From the NCBI RefSeq assembly GCF_039534085.1, contig NZ_BAAAUT010000013.1, positions 1 to 64,000 of the forward strand: a DNA stretch of 64,000 nucleotides, in the 5' to 3' direction. Below are positions 1 to 9,198 of the stretch, in pieces. Position 1 is the stretch's first letter, and each line of letters begins with the position of its first letter. Below the pieces are notes generated by a model. The model saw only the letters and a program-made list of their open reading frames with translations. It had not been told where the DNA came from and ran no database searches. Source of the DNA: Planomonospora_B alba (GTDB lineage: Bacteria > Actinomycetota > Actinomycetes > Streptosporangiales > Streptosporangiaceae). The translations under genes and the position numbers were made by a program.

Positions 1-1824
1 CCCCCCCGGGTCGCGGACGCCGCCCCGGCGGCCCCGCCCGGTGCGCCGGACCTTCCGGAGGCTCCCGCGGTTCCGGAGGCCCCGGCCGCTTCGCACACGG
101 CGGCCGCCCCGGCTGCTCCTGCCGTCCCGGTCCCGCCGGATACCGCCGGTGCTCCGGGCGCGCCGGTCCCCCCGGAGGAGGCCGCCTCCGCGCCCGGGGG
201 CGGTCGGGCCCCCGCCGAGGAGCGGCGGGCCCCGGTCACCCCGATCGACACCGAGGCCCTGCGTCGTCTGCGCAGGCTGGCCGCCGCGGCCGAGGCCGGA
301 CGCGCCGAGTCGTCCGGGCGCGCCGCCCCCGCGGCCTCCGCCGGGCCTGCCGTGCCCTCCGCGCCCGGCGAGCAGGGGGAGCGGCCGCCCGCACCCCGCA
401 TCGTGCCGCGCTTCGTCGAGCCGGCCCCGATCGGGCCGCGGGCCGTCCCGGCGGCCGACCAGACCGAACGGACCGACCAGACCGAACGGACCGAGCAGGC
501 CGAGCGGGCGGAACCGGCCGACCAGACCGAACGGACCGAGCAGGCCGAGCGGGCGGAGCCGGCCGACCAGACCGAACGGACCGACCAGACCGAACGGACC
601 GAGCAGGCGGAACGGGCAGAACGGGCCGAACGGGCCGAACGGGCCGAGCGGGCCGAGCGGGCGGAACCGGCCGAGCAGGCCGAGCGGACCCAGCGGGCGG
701 GGGACCGTACGGCAAGGCGCGCGGGAGAGCCCACGGCGGACGAGCCCGCGCGTCCCGGAGCCGAGCGGAAGGTGTGGCCGCCGGAGCGGCCGCCGGCCGT
801 GCCGGGCGGCGTCTCGATCCGCGCCGTGCCCGCCGGGCCCGCCCCCGCCGACCCCGGGGCGCCGGTGGGCCTGCCCGGGCAGGGCGAGGCGAAGGTGCGC
901 CGGGTGGAGTCGGTCATCGGCCGCGACTCCGAGGGCGGCTGGCGGCGCCTGGCCCAGGTGGTGATGGGACCGGGCGGAGGCCGTACGGACGGCTCGGAGA
1001 TCGACGAGGCGCGGGCCAGGGGCGCCTTCACCGGCAGCCGCCGGGTCGTCGTGCTGGGCTGCACCGGCGGCGCGGGGCAGACCACGACGGCGCTCATGCT
1101 CGGCCACACCCTCGCCCGCCACCGGGAGGACCGGGTGCTGGCGGTCGACGCCAGCACCGGGGCGCACGCCCTGTCCAGCCGGATCGAGGGCGAGTCGCCC
1201 GAGACGCTGAGCTCCCTGCTGGCCGGGCTGGACGGGGTCCAGGGCTACCTGGGCATGCGCGCCTACACCAGCCGGTGCGCATCCGGGCTGGAGGTCCTGG
1301 GCGGCGACACCGACGCCGGCGCCGAGCAGCGGCTGGCCGACCGGGCGCTCTTCTCCGACCGGCGGCTCGGCCAGGCGATGGACCTGCTGGAGCGCCACTA
1401 CAAGCTGGTCGTGGTGGACCCGGCCGCGGCGCTGGCCGCGCGTGTCGTCCCCTACGCCGACCAGCTGGTCATGGTCGTCCCGGCCAGCGAGGACGGGGCC
1501 GAGTCGGTGGCGATGACGTACGACTGGCTCGACGGGCACGGCTGCGCCGACCTGCGGCGGCGGGCGATCGTGGTCGTCAACGGGGTGAGCCGGCGCAGCA
1601 TGGCCGACGTGGAGCAGGCCGAGTCGGTCGCCCGCGGCCGGTGCCGTGCCATCGTGCGGGTGCCCTGGGAGGACGAGCTGGCCCCCGGCAGGTCCGAGAC
1701 GGTGGAGCCGTCCCACCTGCGGGCGCCGGGCCGCCGGGCCTACCTCGCACTGGCCGGCGTCGTGGTGGCCGGCCTCGCGGCGATACGGACGACCAGGACG
1801 AGCGAGGAGGAACTGGCCCAGTGA
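1..1824 (+). CDS. ParA/MinD-like P-loop protein with long repetitive N-terminal region (5' partial)
   Basis: The reading frame is open from the first base, so the true start lies outside the window. The first two thirds are low-complexity: Pro/Ala-rich, then a run of D-Q-T-E-R-T / E-Q-A-E-R-A hexapeptides. The last ~260 residues look like a MinD/ParA-type NTPase: a beta strand VVVLG, then the P-loop GCTGGAGQTTT, and later KLVVVDPAAALAA and a strand near the C-terminus. The P-loop is unusual: the invariant Lys before Thr is Gln (codon 1078-1080), so ordinary ATP hydrolysis is doubtful. The next gene is a VirB4-like ATPase 69 bases downstream, so I read this as the ParA-like member of a secretion or conjugation-like operon. 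The family is visible from sequence; the role is inference from context. Confidence 0.75.
   Translation, partial: PPRVADAAPAAPPGAPDLPEAPAVPEAPAASHTAAAPAAPAVPVPPDTAGAPGAPVPPEEAASAPGGGRAPAEERRAPVTPIDTEALRRLRRLAAAAEAGRAESSGRAAPAASAGPAVPSAPGEQGERPPAPRIVPRFVEPAPIGPRAVPAADQTERTDQTERTEQAERAEPADQTERTEQAERAEPADQTERTDQTERTEQAERAERAERAERAERAERAEPAEQAERTQRAGDRTARRAGEPTADEPARPGAERKVWPPERPPAVPGGVSIRAVPAGPAPADPGAPVGLPGQGEAKVRRVESVIGRDSEGGWRRLAQVVMGPGGGRTDGSEIDEARARGAFTGSRRVVVLGCTGGAGQTTTALMLGHTLARHREDRVLAVDASTGAHALSSRIEGESPETLSSLLAGLDGVQGYLGMRAYTSRCASGLEVLGGDTDAGAEQRLADRALFSDRRLGQAMDLLERHYKLVVVDPAAALAARVVPYADQLVMVVPASEDGAESVAMTYDWLDGHGCADLRRRAIVVVNGVSRRSMADVEQAESVARGRCRAIVRVPWEDELAPGRSETVEPSHLRAPGRRAYLALAGVVVAGLAAIRTTRTSEEELAQ
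455..696 (+). repeat. Tandem coding repeats for Thr/Glu/Gln/Ala/Arg hexapeptides
   Basis: Short in-frame repeats encode alternations of D-Q-T-E-R-T, E-Q-A-E-R-A and E-P-A. One 45-base unit at 493-537 is repeated at 538-582 with a single A/G difference, followed by a run of AERAERA units. The alternating charges suggest a helical or coiled-coil spacer. Length is likely to vary between strains. Confidence 0.85.
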
Positions 1825-1893
1825 CCCCCGGGGCGCGAGAAGACGTGATGTGCCCGTGAAGGAACGATCCCGGCGACCGGTGAAGGAGAAGTC

Positions 1894-4386
1894 ATGAGTC
1901 GCGCGTCGCGGGCGCGCAGCCGCCTCGCGGTCCGGTACTTCGACGACCGGATCCTGCTGACCGACTCCTCCGCGTGGGCCTACTTCCGCCTGCCGACCGT
2001 GAGCTACGAGTTCGTCACCCCGGAGGAGCGGGAGGCGCTGGCCACCAACATCACGATCGCCCTCGCCGCGATCCGCATGCCGGACGCCGAGGTGCACCTG
2101 CGGGTGGCGCACCGCACCTACCCGGCCGCGGAGTGGGCGCTGGCGCTCAACGCCACCTCGGACGAGGGACCGGGCTGGCGCGACTACCTGGAGGAGATGT
2201 ACCGGCACGTCTGGGCCAAGGACTTCTGGACGAAGGAGGTCTACCTCGGCGTACGGCTCGGCGCGCGCGGCAGGCAGCTGGGCGAGGGGGCGTTCTCCCA
2301 GCTCTTCGGGATCTACCGGAGGAGCGAGAAGGTCCTCGGCATCGAGGACGACCACGTGCCCAGGTCGGAGATCGCCAAGTGGACCGACCAGGCCGAGCGG
2401 CTCGGCCGGGCGCTGGCCGCCAGCGCGCTGTACGCCCGGCACGCCACCTCCACCGAGATCGCCTGGCTGTTCCAGCACGCCGCGACCGGAGCCCTGGGCG
2501 ACCCGCCGCCCTCGGCCAGCCCGAAGCGGCGCTGGGGCCGGGGGGAGATCGAGTCGCTGGTCGAGGGGCAGATCCACAACGGCAGGTCGCTGCTGCGGAT
2601 CGAGCAGACGCACGGCGAGTCCTACGTCGCCCACCTGTCCTTCGCCCGGTTCCCCGACCTGATGCCGTTCCCCGACGGCGAGCCGTGGATGCACTTCGCC
2701 GACCAGCTGCCCTTCCCGGTGGAGATCAGCTCGCGGATGCGGCTGATCCCGCCGGTCAAGGCCAGCAAGGACGTGGCGCGCAAGCTCGCCCACGCCCGGG
2801 ACATGGACATCCACATCCGGGAGGCGGGCGCGGAGGCGCCGCTGGCGCTGGCCGAGCAGATCGACGCGGCCCGCATGCTGGAGCACGGCATCACCAAGGA
2901 GCGCCTGCCCTTCGTGTACGGCTGGCACCGGCTGATCGTGTCGGCGCCCACCGAGGAGATCTGCGTGCAGCGGGTCGAGGCGGTCGTCGAGCACTACCGC
3001 GACATGGGCATCGACATCGTCAACTCCACCGGCGACCAGTTCTCGCTGTTCTGCGAGGCGCTCCCGGGCGAGCGGGTCCGGGTCAACGCCTACGCCCAGC
3101 GGCAGCCGCTGCGGACCATCGCGGGCGGCATGGCCACGGCCACCGTGGACCTGGGCGACCGGGTGGACGAGACGAACGCCGGGTGGGTGGGGCCGTACAT
3201 CGGCGAGACCCTGGGCCGCGCCCGCAGCATCGTGCACTTCGACCCGCTGGTGGCGGCGGCCCGCAACCGGCCGACGGCCATCGCGATCACCGGTGAGCCG
3301 GGCGGCGGCAAGACGACGCTGGCGCTGCTGATGATCTACCAGATGGCGCTGCGCGGCGTGACGGTCGCGGTGATCGACCCCAAGGGCGACGCCGAGTCCC
3401 TGGTCAGGCTGCTGCAGGAGCGGGGCCGCAAGGCGCGGATCATCCCGCTCGGCTCGGCCGCGCCCGGGCTGCTCGACCCGTTCTCCTTCGGCGACGACCT
3501 CGCGGCCAAGAAGACGATGGCCACCGAGACGCTCCGGCTGCTGCTGCCGCGCATGTCGGAGGAGCGCGAGTCGGCGATGATCCAGGCGGTCGCGGCCGTC
3601 TCCAACGGGCCCGACCCCTCGCTCGGCAAGGTCGTGGAGTTCCTGGAGCGGGCCGGGGACGCGGCGTCGAAGAACCTGGGCGCGGTGCTCCGCTCGATGT
3701 CGGAGATGCACCTGGCCCGGCTCTGCTTCGACCCCTCCGGCGGTGACCAGATCGACACCGAGGGATGGACCACGGTCTTCACCCTCGGCGGGCTGACCCT
3801 GCCGGACGCGGCCACCGGCCGCGACGACTACTCCTACGAGCAGCGCCTGTCGGTGGCCCTGCTGTACCTCGTCGCGCAGTTCGCCCGGGGCCTGATGAAC
3901 GGCCTGGACCGGCGGACCCCCAAGGCGATCTTCCTGGACGAGGCGTGGGCGATCACCTCCACGCCGGAGGGCGCCAAGCTGGTGCCCGAGGTGAGCCGGA
4001 TGGGCCGCTCGCGCAACACCGCGCTGGTGCTGGTCTCGCAGAACGCCGGCGACCTGCTGAACGAGCAGGTGACGAACTGCCTGTCGTCGGTCTTCGCCTT
4101 CCGCTCGACCGAGCGGGTCGAGGTGGAGAACGTGATGGCGCTGCTCGGGGTGGACCCCTCCGAGGAGCACAAGGCGGTGCTGCGCTCGCTGGGCAACGGC
4201 GAGTGCGTCTTCCGCGACCTGGACGGCCGGGCGGGCCGGATCGGGGTGGATCTCGTCTCCGGTGAGCTGCTGCGGTGGCTGGACACGAATCCGACCCATG
4301 ACAAGCCCGGTGAGAACGTGCACGATCTACCCGGGGGCGACGGGGTCGGCAGGCCGGGGGCGACGGCGCTGGAGGTGCGGTCATGA
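1894..4386 (+). CDS. VirB4/TraC-type conjugation ATPase
   Basis: 830 aa, the usual size of VirB4-class ATPases that energise type IV secretion assembly at the cytoplasmic face. The N-terminal half has no strong motif. The C-terminal half is a RecA-like domain with Walker A GEPGGGKTT at about residue 467, Walker B IFLDEAWAI at about residue 676 and a later LVLVSQNAGDL strand. ATG 1894 follows GAAGGAGAA at a normal distance. The gene ends in an ATGA overlap with the next, so the two are probably translationally coupled. Neighbours (TrbL-like membrane protein, VirB8-like protein, wall hydrolase) fit a type IV secretion-like machine. Whether it moves DNA or protein cannot be read from this window. 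Confidence 0.85.
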   Translation: MSRASRARSRLAVRYFDDRILLTDSSAWAYFRLPTVSYEFVTPEEREALATNITIALAAIRMPDAEVHLRVAHRTYPAAEWALALNATSDEGPGWRDYLEEMYRHVWAKDFWTKEVYLGVRLGARGRQLGEGAFSQLFGIYRRSEKVLGIEDDHVPRSEIAKWTDQAERLGRALAASALYARHATSTEIAWLFQHAATGALGDPPPSASPKRRWGRGEIESLVEGQIHNGRSLLRIEQTHGESYVAHLSFARFPDLMPFPDGEPWMHFADQLPFPVEISSRMRLIPPVKASKDVARKLAHARDMDIHIREAGAEAPLALAEQIDAARMLEHGITKERLPFVYGWHRLIVSAPTEEICVQRVEAVVEHYRDMGIDIVNSTGDQFSLFCEALPGERVRVNAYAQRQPLRTIAGGMATATVDLGDRVDETNAGWVGPYIGETLGRARSIVHFDPLVAAARNRPTAIAITGEPGGGKTTLALLMIYQMALRGVTVAVIDPKGDAESLVRLLQERGRKARIIPLGSAAPGLLDPFSFGDDLAAKKTMATETLRLLLPRMSEERESAMIQAVAAVSNGPDPSLGKVVEFLERAGDAASKNLGAVLRSMSEMHLARLCFDPSGGDQIDTEGWTTVFTLGGLTLPDAATGRDDYSYEQRLSVALLYLVAQFARGLMNGLDRRTPKAIFLDEAWAITSTPEGAKLVPEVSRMGRSRNTALVLVSQNAGDLLNEQVTNCLSSVFAFRSTERVEVENVMALLGVDPSEEHKAVLRSLGNGECVFRDLDGRAGRIGVDLVSGELLRWLDTNPTHDKPGENVHDLPGGDGVGRPGATALEVRS

Positions 4387-6860
4387 AGGGCTCGGACGGC
4401 AGAGACGAGAGGCTGAGACGCTCCGCGTGTCCCCGGGACGGCCGGGCGCCCGCCCGGTGGTCGCCGGTGCGCAGGCGGCCGGACGGCGGGCGGCGCCGGC
4501 TGGGGCGCGGGCTCGCCGTCGTGCTGGTGGCGGTGGTGGCGTTCACCGCTCTGCCGCTGGCCTTCCCGGTCGGCGGTTCCGTCGCCGCGGCGGCCCCCTG
4601 CGACCTCTCGCCCGACCTGGCCCCCGAGGTCGTCGGCGGAGGCGTGGACGGCCTGGTCAAGCCTCCGGCGACGGAGGGGGCGCAGGCCGCGCCGGCTCCG
4701 CAGACGAACTACGCCACCTACGGCATGAGCGGCCAGTTCTGGCACACCCACGAGCTGGGCTGCGACGACGTCGCCGCGGTGCTGGGCAACGCCTGGGCCA
4801 ACACGGTCTTCTCCTGGGCCAAGGCGCTGGACCGGCTGACCATCACCACCTACCAGGCGGCGGCCAGCGAGGGGCCGCTGGAGTCGATCAAGAACGTCGT
4901 CGACGACATCGTGGTCAACCTGTCCGAGGCGATGTACTGGCCGTACCTGCGGCCCGTGGTGATCCTCGGCGCCATCTGGCTGGCCTGGTACGGCCTCATC
5001 CGCAAGCGGGCGACCACGACCGCCGAGGGCGTCATCTGGATGGTGCTGGCGGTCACCGTCGCCGTCTGGGTCTTCAGCCGCCCCGGCGACCTCACCGGAG
5101 TGGGCAAGATCGTCACCGACAAGACCGGCGAGGTCGTCAACTCGGCGTTCTCCGGCCTGCCGGGCGCCGGCGGCACCTCCTGCCTGCCGGCCAAGGGGGA
5201 GACCTCCCCGCAGGCGCAGGCGGGCGGCTACGGCCGGTCCGGCACGCCGAGCGTGGAGCAGAACGCCGACGCGCTCTGGTCGACCCTCGTCTGCAAGCCG
5301 TGGCTGATGGGCGTCTTCGGCACCGCCGACCCCGAGGCCCCGGTGGTGAAGGTCATGGGCGCCAAGATGCTCGACATCCAGGCCATCGACCTGGCCGAGC
5401 AGAAGGCCGCCCAGACCCCGGACTCGGGCGCGCACCAGGCCCGCTACGAGGAGGAGGTGGCCAAGTACCTGAAGACCAGTCCGGTCTACTTCCTCTTCCA
5501 GGGCAAGGACTGGACGAACCGGCTGGGCATCGCGATCGGCGCGTTCATGGCCGCGGTGGTCGCCGGGGTGCTGATCTTCCTGGTCGCGGTCTCGCTGCTG
5601 GCGCTCAAGATCGGGTTTCTGCTGCTGCTCATCCTCGCGCCGGTCTTCCTGCTCATCGGCGTCCATCCGGGCTCCGGCCGGATCATCGCGATGCGCTGGG
5701 TGGAGATGCTGATCGGCACGCTGCTCAGGCAGGCGGTGCTGGCGCTCGTGCTGGGCGTGCTGGTGTACGGCTACGCGCTGATCATCTCCACCGCGATGCC
5801 GTGGGGCATGCAGGTCATGCTCATGGCGCTGCTGACGATCGCGGTCTTCTTCTACCGGCGGCCGTTCCAGCACCTGTTCGCCTCCATGGACGGGCACACC
5901 CTCACCACCCGCATGCTGGGCGAGGCGGCCGCCGCGCCGACCCTGCAGCGCGCGGCGGGCGTGCTGCCGCCGGTCTCGGCGGCCAGGGCCGGCAGGTGGC
6001 GCATGCGCAAGGCGGAGCGGCTGCTGCACGCGGCCGGGGTCGCGGCCGGGGCGGGGGCCGGCGGGGCCGCGGCGGTGGTCCAGGGCGCCCAGGGCAGGGT
6101 CAGGGGCCAGGAGGACGCGGCGGGCACCCCCTCGGGCGCCAGGGTGCCGGTCACCGCGCAGCCCGCGCCGCTGGACCCCGAGGGCAAGGCCGCCGGGCGG
6201 CGGGCCGCGTCGGCCCGTCCGGTCGCCGCCGCCCGCTCCGGCGCGGCGCCCCCGCTCAACCTCTCCGGCAACCGTACGGCGGGCGGCCCCGCGGGCTCCA
6301 CCGGCCGTACGCCGGCGGGGTCGTCCCCGGCCAGGGCGGGTGGGTCCGGCGGGTCGTCGTCCGGTGGACCGTCCTCCGGAGGCGGCTGGTTCGGCGGCCG
6401 CTCCGGCGGGGGCTGGGCGTCCCGGGGCGGCTCGGGCTCCTCGGGAGGCCGGTCCTCCGGCGGGGGCGGCCGGTCGGGCGGGAGCGTCTTCGGCGGCGGT
6501 TCCCGGGGCTCCTCCTCGGGGTCCGGGGGGAGTCTGTTCGGCGGCTCGCGCGGTTCCTCGGGCGGCGGAGGCGCCTCCCGGGGCTCCTCGGGAGGCCGGT
6601 CCTCCGGCGGGGGCGGCCGGTCGGGCGGGAGCGTCTTCGGCGGCGGTTCCCGGGGCTCCTCCTCGGGGTCCGGGGGGAGTCTGTTCGGCGGCTCCCGCGG
6701 CCCGTCGGGCGGTCCGGCGCGGAGCGGGAGCACGGACCGCCCGTCCGAGGCGCCCCCGCTCTGGCTGCCGAGCCGTTCCGACCGGGGCCGGGAGGCGGAC
6801 GAGGCTCCCCGGCCCTTCTGGCTGCGCCCGTCCGGGCCGGACAGATCGGACAAGGAGTAG
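4383..6860 (+). CDS. TrbL/VirB6-like polytopic membrane protein with Gly/Ser-rich tail
   Basis: 825 aa. A basic N-terminus is followed by a hydrophobic segment ending in VAAAAPCD, a likely signal sequence. Hydrophobic segments follow around residues 180-235 and a dense block at about 380-500, including the strongly hydrophobic KIGFLLLLILAPVFLLIG. This is the arrangement of TrbL/VirB6 inner-membrane channel proteins. The last ~250 residues are Gly/Ser/Pro-rich and contain a recent internal duplication. ATG overlaps the stop of the VirB4 gene as ATGA. Assignment as the channel component rests on topology and neighbours rather than a diagnostic motif. Confidence 0.75.
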   Translation: MKGSDGRDERLRRSACPRDGRAPARWSPVRRRPDGGRRRLGRGLAVVLVAVVAFTALPLAFPVGGSVAAAAPCDLSPDLAPEVVGGGVDGLVKPPATEGAQAAPAPQTNYATYGMSGQFWHTHELGCDDVAAVLGNAWANTVFSWAKALDRLTITTYQAAASEGPLESIKNVVDDIVVNLSEAMYWPYLRPVVILGAIWLAWYGLIRKRATTTAEGVIWMVLAVTVAVWVFSRPGDLTGVGKIVTDKTGEVVNSAFSGLPGAGGTSCLPAKGETSPQAQAGGYGRSGTPSVEQNADALWSTLVCKPWLMGVFGTADPEAPVVKVMGAKMLDIQAIDLAEQKAAQTPDSGAHQARYEEEVAKYLKTSPVYFLFQGKDWTNRLGIAIGAFMAAVVAGVLIFLVAVSLLALKIGFLLLLILAPVFLLIGVHPGSGRIIAMRWVEMLIGTLLRQAVLALVLGVLVYGYALIISTAMPWGMQVMLMALLTIAVFFYRRPFQHLFASMDGHTLTTRMLGEAAAAPTLQRAAGVLPPVSAARAGRWRMRKAERLLHAAGVAAGAGAGGAAAVVQGAQGRVRGQEDAAGTPSGARVPVTAQPAPLDPEGKAAGRRAASARPVAAARSGAAPPLNLSGNRTAGGPAGSTGRTPAGSSPARAGGSGGSSSGGPSSGGGWFGGRSGGGWASRGGSGSSGGRSSGGGGRSGGSVFGGGSRGSSSGSGGSLFGGSRGSSGGGGASRGSSGGRSSGGGGRSGGSVFGGGSRGSSSGSGGSLFGGSRGPSGGPARSGSTDRPSEAPPLWLPSRSDRGREADEAPRPFWLRPSGPDRSDKE
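6434..6694 (+). repeat. Exact 114-bp direct repeat inside the TrbL-like gene
   Basis: Bases 6434-6547 and 6581-6694 are identical over 114 positions and offset by 147, a multiple of three, so the reading frame is kept. They encode the Gly/Ser-rich tail (GGRSGGSVFGGGSRG... units). Perfect identity implies a recent duplication or ongoing homogenisation. Confidence 0.95.
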
Positions 6861-6866
6861 CGGGCG

Positions 6867-7550
6867 ATGGTGGAGAGCGGTGGCCGCCGGGGAGTGGTCT
6901 TCGCGGTTCTCGTCGGGCTGCTCGCGGCGGTCGGGATCTACCTGACGATGTGGGAGACGGCCGGCGGAGGCCGGGCGGCGGAGGCCGATCCGGTGGGCGC
7001 CGGCCGCGCCTCGGCCGGGTCTCCGGGCCCGCCGGGGCCGAGCGTGAGCGCGGAGCCGCCGCGCCCGTCCGCGACGGCCAGCGACGCCCCCTTCGACGTC
7101 TACTCGTACCTGCCGATGACCAAGCAGGAGCTCGCCGCGGCGGCGGACTACGCCGAGCGCTTCACGGCCGAGTACGGCACCTACCGCCACGACGAGGACC
7201 CGGCGGCCCACGGGGAGCGGTTGCGGGGCTACGCGACGCTGGAGTTCGGCGAGGTGCTGGTGCGGGCCCGCACGTCGACGGGGTTCGCCGAGGCGAACCG
7301 GGCCGACGAGGTGGTCTCCGAGGGCACGGCGGAGGTGAAGGAGATCCGGCAGATCCAGGACTCCTCCGTGGTGTTCGTCGTCGCCTGCACCGAGCGGATC
7401 ACCGCGCGGAGCGGGCCGCGGGAGGAGACCCACGAGTACGCCGTCACGCTCATCCCGGTCGGCTCCGACTGGCGGGTCCATGACCTGCAGCCGGCCGACG
7501 AGGGCCAGGAGGGCGACGAGCGGCCGTCCGGGACCGGCGAGAGCGGATGA
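6867..7550 (+). CDS. Single-pass membrane protein, VirB8/TcpC-like topology
   Basis: 227 aa. A short basic N-terminus, one transmembrane helix (about residues 9-28, VVFAVLVGLLAAVGIYL), a Pro/Ser-rich linker and a ~130-residue extracytoplasmic domain. The domain starts with an alpha-helical stretch and continues with alternating beta-like segments ending in PVGSDWRVHDLQP. This layout is typical of the NTF2-like VirB8/TcpC proteins of type IV secretion systems. No sequence motif proves it. The gene starts six bases after the TrbL-like gene and ends in an ATGA overlap with the wall hydrolase. Confidence 0.6.
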   Translation: MVESGGRRGVVFAVLVGLLAAVGIYLTMWETAGGGRAAEADPVGAGRASAGSPGPPGPSVSAEPPRPSATASDAPFDVYSYLPMTKQELAAAADYAERFTAEYGTYRHDEDPAAHGERLRGYATLEFGEVLVRARTSTGFAEANRADEVVSEGTAEVKEIRQIQDSSVVFVVACTERITARSGPREETHEYAVTLIPVGSDWRVHDLQPADEGQEGDERPSGTGESG

Positions 7551-8635
7551 ACGGCGGCGCAAGGGGCAGGGTCGCGCTGGCCCTCGCCGTGGCCGGGATC
7601 TGCCTGGTCGCGCTGATCATGGCCCCGATGATGATGGTGAGCACCTTCCCGACGATCACCGGCGGTGGTCTCGCCGACTGCGGGGAGGCCGCCGCGCAGG
7701 CGTCCGGCCAGTCCGAGACGGCGCTGTCGGACATCCCGCCGGAGTACCTGGAGCTGTACCGGAAGCACGCCGAGGAGGTCGGCGTGCAGTGGAACGTGCT
7801 CGCCGGGATCGGCAAGCGGGAGACCGACCACGGGCGCTCCACGCTGCCCGGCGTGCGCAGCGGCACCAACCACGCCGGCGCGGCCGGGCCGATGCAGTTC
7901 CTGATCAGCACCTGGGGCGGCAAGGCGAAGATCAAGATCCCTTCGGAGTTCAACGGCTACGCCTCCGACGGCGACGGCGACGGCTGGGCCGACGTCTACA
8001 ACCCGGCCGACGCCATCCTCGGGGCGGCGAAGATGATCAAGCGGAACGGGGCGCCGGAGGAGGTGCGGCGGGCGCTGTTCGTCTACAACCGGGCCTGGTG
8101 GTACGTGGACCAGGTCATGGAGATCGCCGAGCGGTACGCCGCGGACGGCGCGGTCGCCGTCCCGCCCGAGGCCGCCGAGGAGTGCGACGAGGACCTGGTC
8201 GAGGCGGCCCCCGACGGCGTGGTGGCGCAGATCCTGGAGTACGCGCTGGCCCAGCGCGGCAAGCCGTACCTGTGGGGCGGGACGGGGCCGGACGCCTTCG
8301 ACTGCTCGGGGATCGTCTACATGGCCTACCGGAGCGCGGGCCTGAGCATCCCCCGCACCACGTTCGGCCAGTGGCCGTTCGGGGTGCGGATCCCCGAGGG
8401 GGAGGAGCAGCCGGGCGACCTCGTCTTCTTCAACTCCGGGCCCGGCACCGGACCGGACCGGCCCGGACACGTCGGCATGGTGGTCTCGCCGGGGAAGATG
8501 GTCGAGGCCCGGTGCCGGCTCTGCGGCCCGATCAAGGTCACCTCCTACCGGACGCGTACCGGCATCGTCGGATTCACCCGTCCCCTGCAGAACCCCTCGG
8601 TCCAGGAGCAGCTCAGGCTCCGCGCCCAGGGCTGA
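7547..8635 (+). CDS. Bifunctional lytic transglycosylase / NlpC-P60 wall hydrolase
   Basis: 362 aa with an N-terminal membrane anchor (residues ~8-28). An SLT-type transglycosylase domain has the likely catalytic Glu92 in IGKRETDHG, AGPMQF, and a Ca-binding-like DGDGDGWADVYNPADA loop. An NlpC/P60 peptidase domain follows with Cys253 in FDCSG and His308 in GHVGMVV. Two-domain enzymes of this kind (CwlT/Tn916 Orf14 type) cut peptidoglycan so that a conjugation or secretion channel can pass. It is last in the coupled set, which supports a VirB1-like role. Confidence 0.85.
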   Translation: MNGGARGRVALALAVAGICLVALIMAPMMMVSTFPTITGGGLADCGEAAAQASGQSETALSDIPPEYLELYRKHAEEVGVQWNVLAGIGKRETDHGRSTLPGVRSGTNHAGAAGPMQFLISTWGGKAKIKIPSEFNGYASDGDGDGWADVYNPADAILGAAKMIKRNGAPEEVRRALFVYNRAWWYVDQVMEIAERYAADGAVAVPPEAAEECDEDLVEAAPDGVVAQILEYALAQRGKPYLWGGTGPDAFDCSGIVYMAYRSAGLSIPRTTFGQWPFGVRIPEGEEQPGDLVFFNSGPGTGPDRPGHVGMVVSPGKMVEARCRLCGPIKVTSYRTRTGIVGFTRPLQNPSVQEQLRLRAQG

Positions 8636-8705
8636 CGGCCGCCGCGGGCCCGCGGCGACGTGCGCTGTCGCCGCCGGTGCCGCGGACCCAGCAGAATCGG
8701 GGTCC

Positions 8706-9122
8706 ATGAAGGTCGTCGTAGGAGCCGCCATCGTCGACGGCGCGGGCCGGGTGCTCGCCGCGCAGCGCGCCGACCCGCCGGAGCTGGCCGGGGGCTGGGA
8801 GTTCCCGGGAGGGAAGGTCGATCCGGGGGAGGACGACCACGCGGCGCTGGTCCGGGAGTGCCAGGAGGAGCTGGGTGTCCTGATCGAGGTCGGGGAGCCG
8901 GTGGGCGGCGACTGGCCGCTGGGCGCGGACTCCGTGCTCCGGGTCTGGCTGGCGGCGATCGTGGCGGGGGAGCCGGAGGCCAGGGAGCACCGGGAGCTGC
9001 GCTGGCTGGCCCCGGGCGAGCTGGAGGACGTGACCTGGCTGCCCGCAGACCTGCCGATCGTGCGGGCGGTGCGGAAGCTGCTCGGCGGGGATGACGTGCG
9101 GGCGCCGCGTCACGGTGATTGA
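8706..9122 (+). CDS. Nudix hydrolase, MutT-like
   Basis: 138 aa. A complete Nudix box GX5EX7REUXEEXGU is present (GGKVDPGEDDHAALVRECQE followed by ELGV), preceded by GGWEFPGGK as in MutT 8-oxo-dGTP diphosphatases. The small size and short tail also fit MutT. It likely sanitises oxidised nucleotides in the cytoplasm. It starts 70 bases after the wall hydrolase and is probably a separate unit. Exact substrate is not determined by sequence. Confidence 0.85.
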   Translation: MKVVVGAAIVDGAGRVLAAQRADPPELAGGWEFPGGKVDPGEDDHAALVRECQEELGVLIEVGEPVGGDWPLGADSVLRVWLAAIVAGEPEAREHRELRWLAPGELEDVTWLPADLPIVRAVRKLLGGDDVRAPRHGD

Positions 9123-9198
9123 AACATAGCTCATCGTGACATAACTGCTACAGAGCGTGTTGTCGTCATGCGTTCACGTCGGGGATCGGAGACGCGCG

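Noticed and set aside
1856..1897. A 13-residue mini-frame (VKERSRRPVKEKS) overlapping the VirB4 start by ATGA
   Set aside because: Could be a translational leader, but it has no RBS of its own and its length is within chance.
3834..7562. A 1242-codon open frame on the minus strand
   Set aside because: It lies opposite four well-supported plus-strand genes and its product is Arg/Gly/Pro-rich without motifs, as expected from antisense GC-rich codons.
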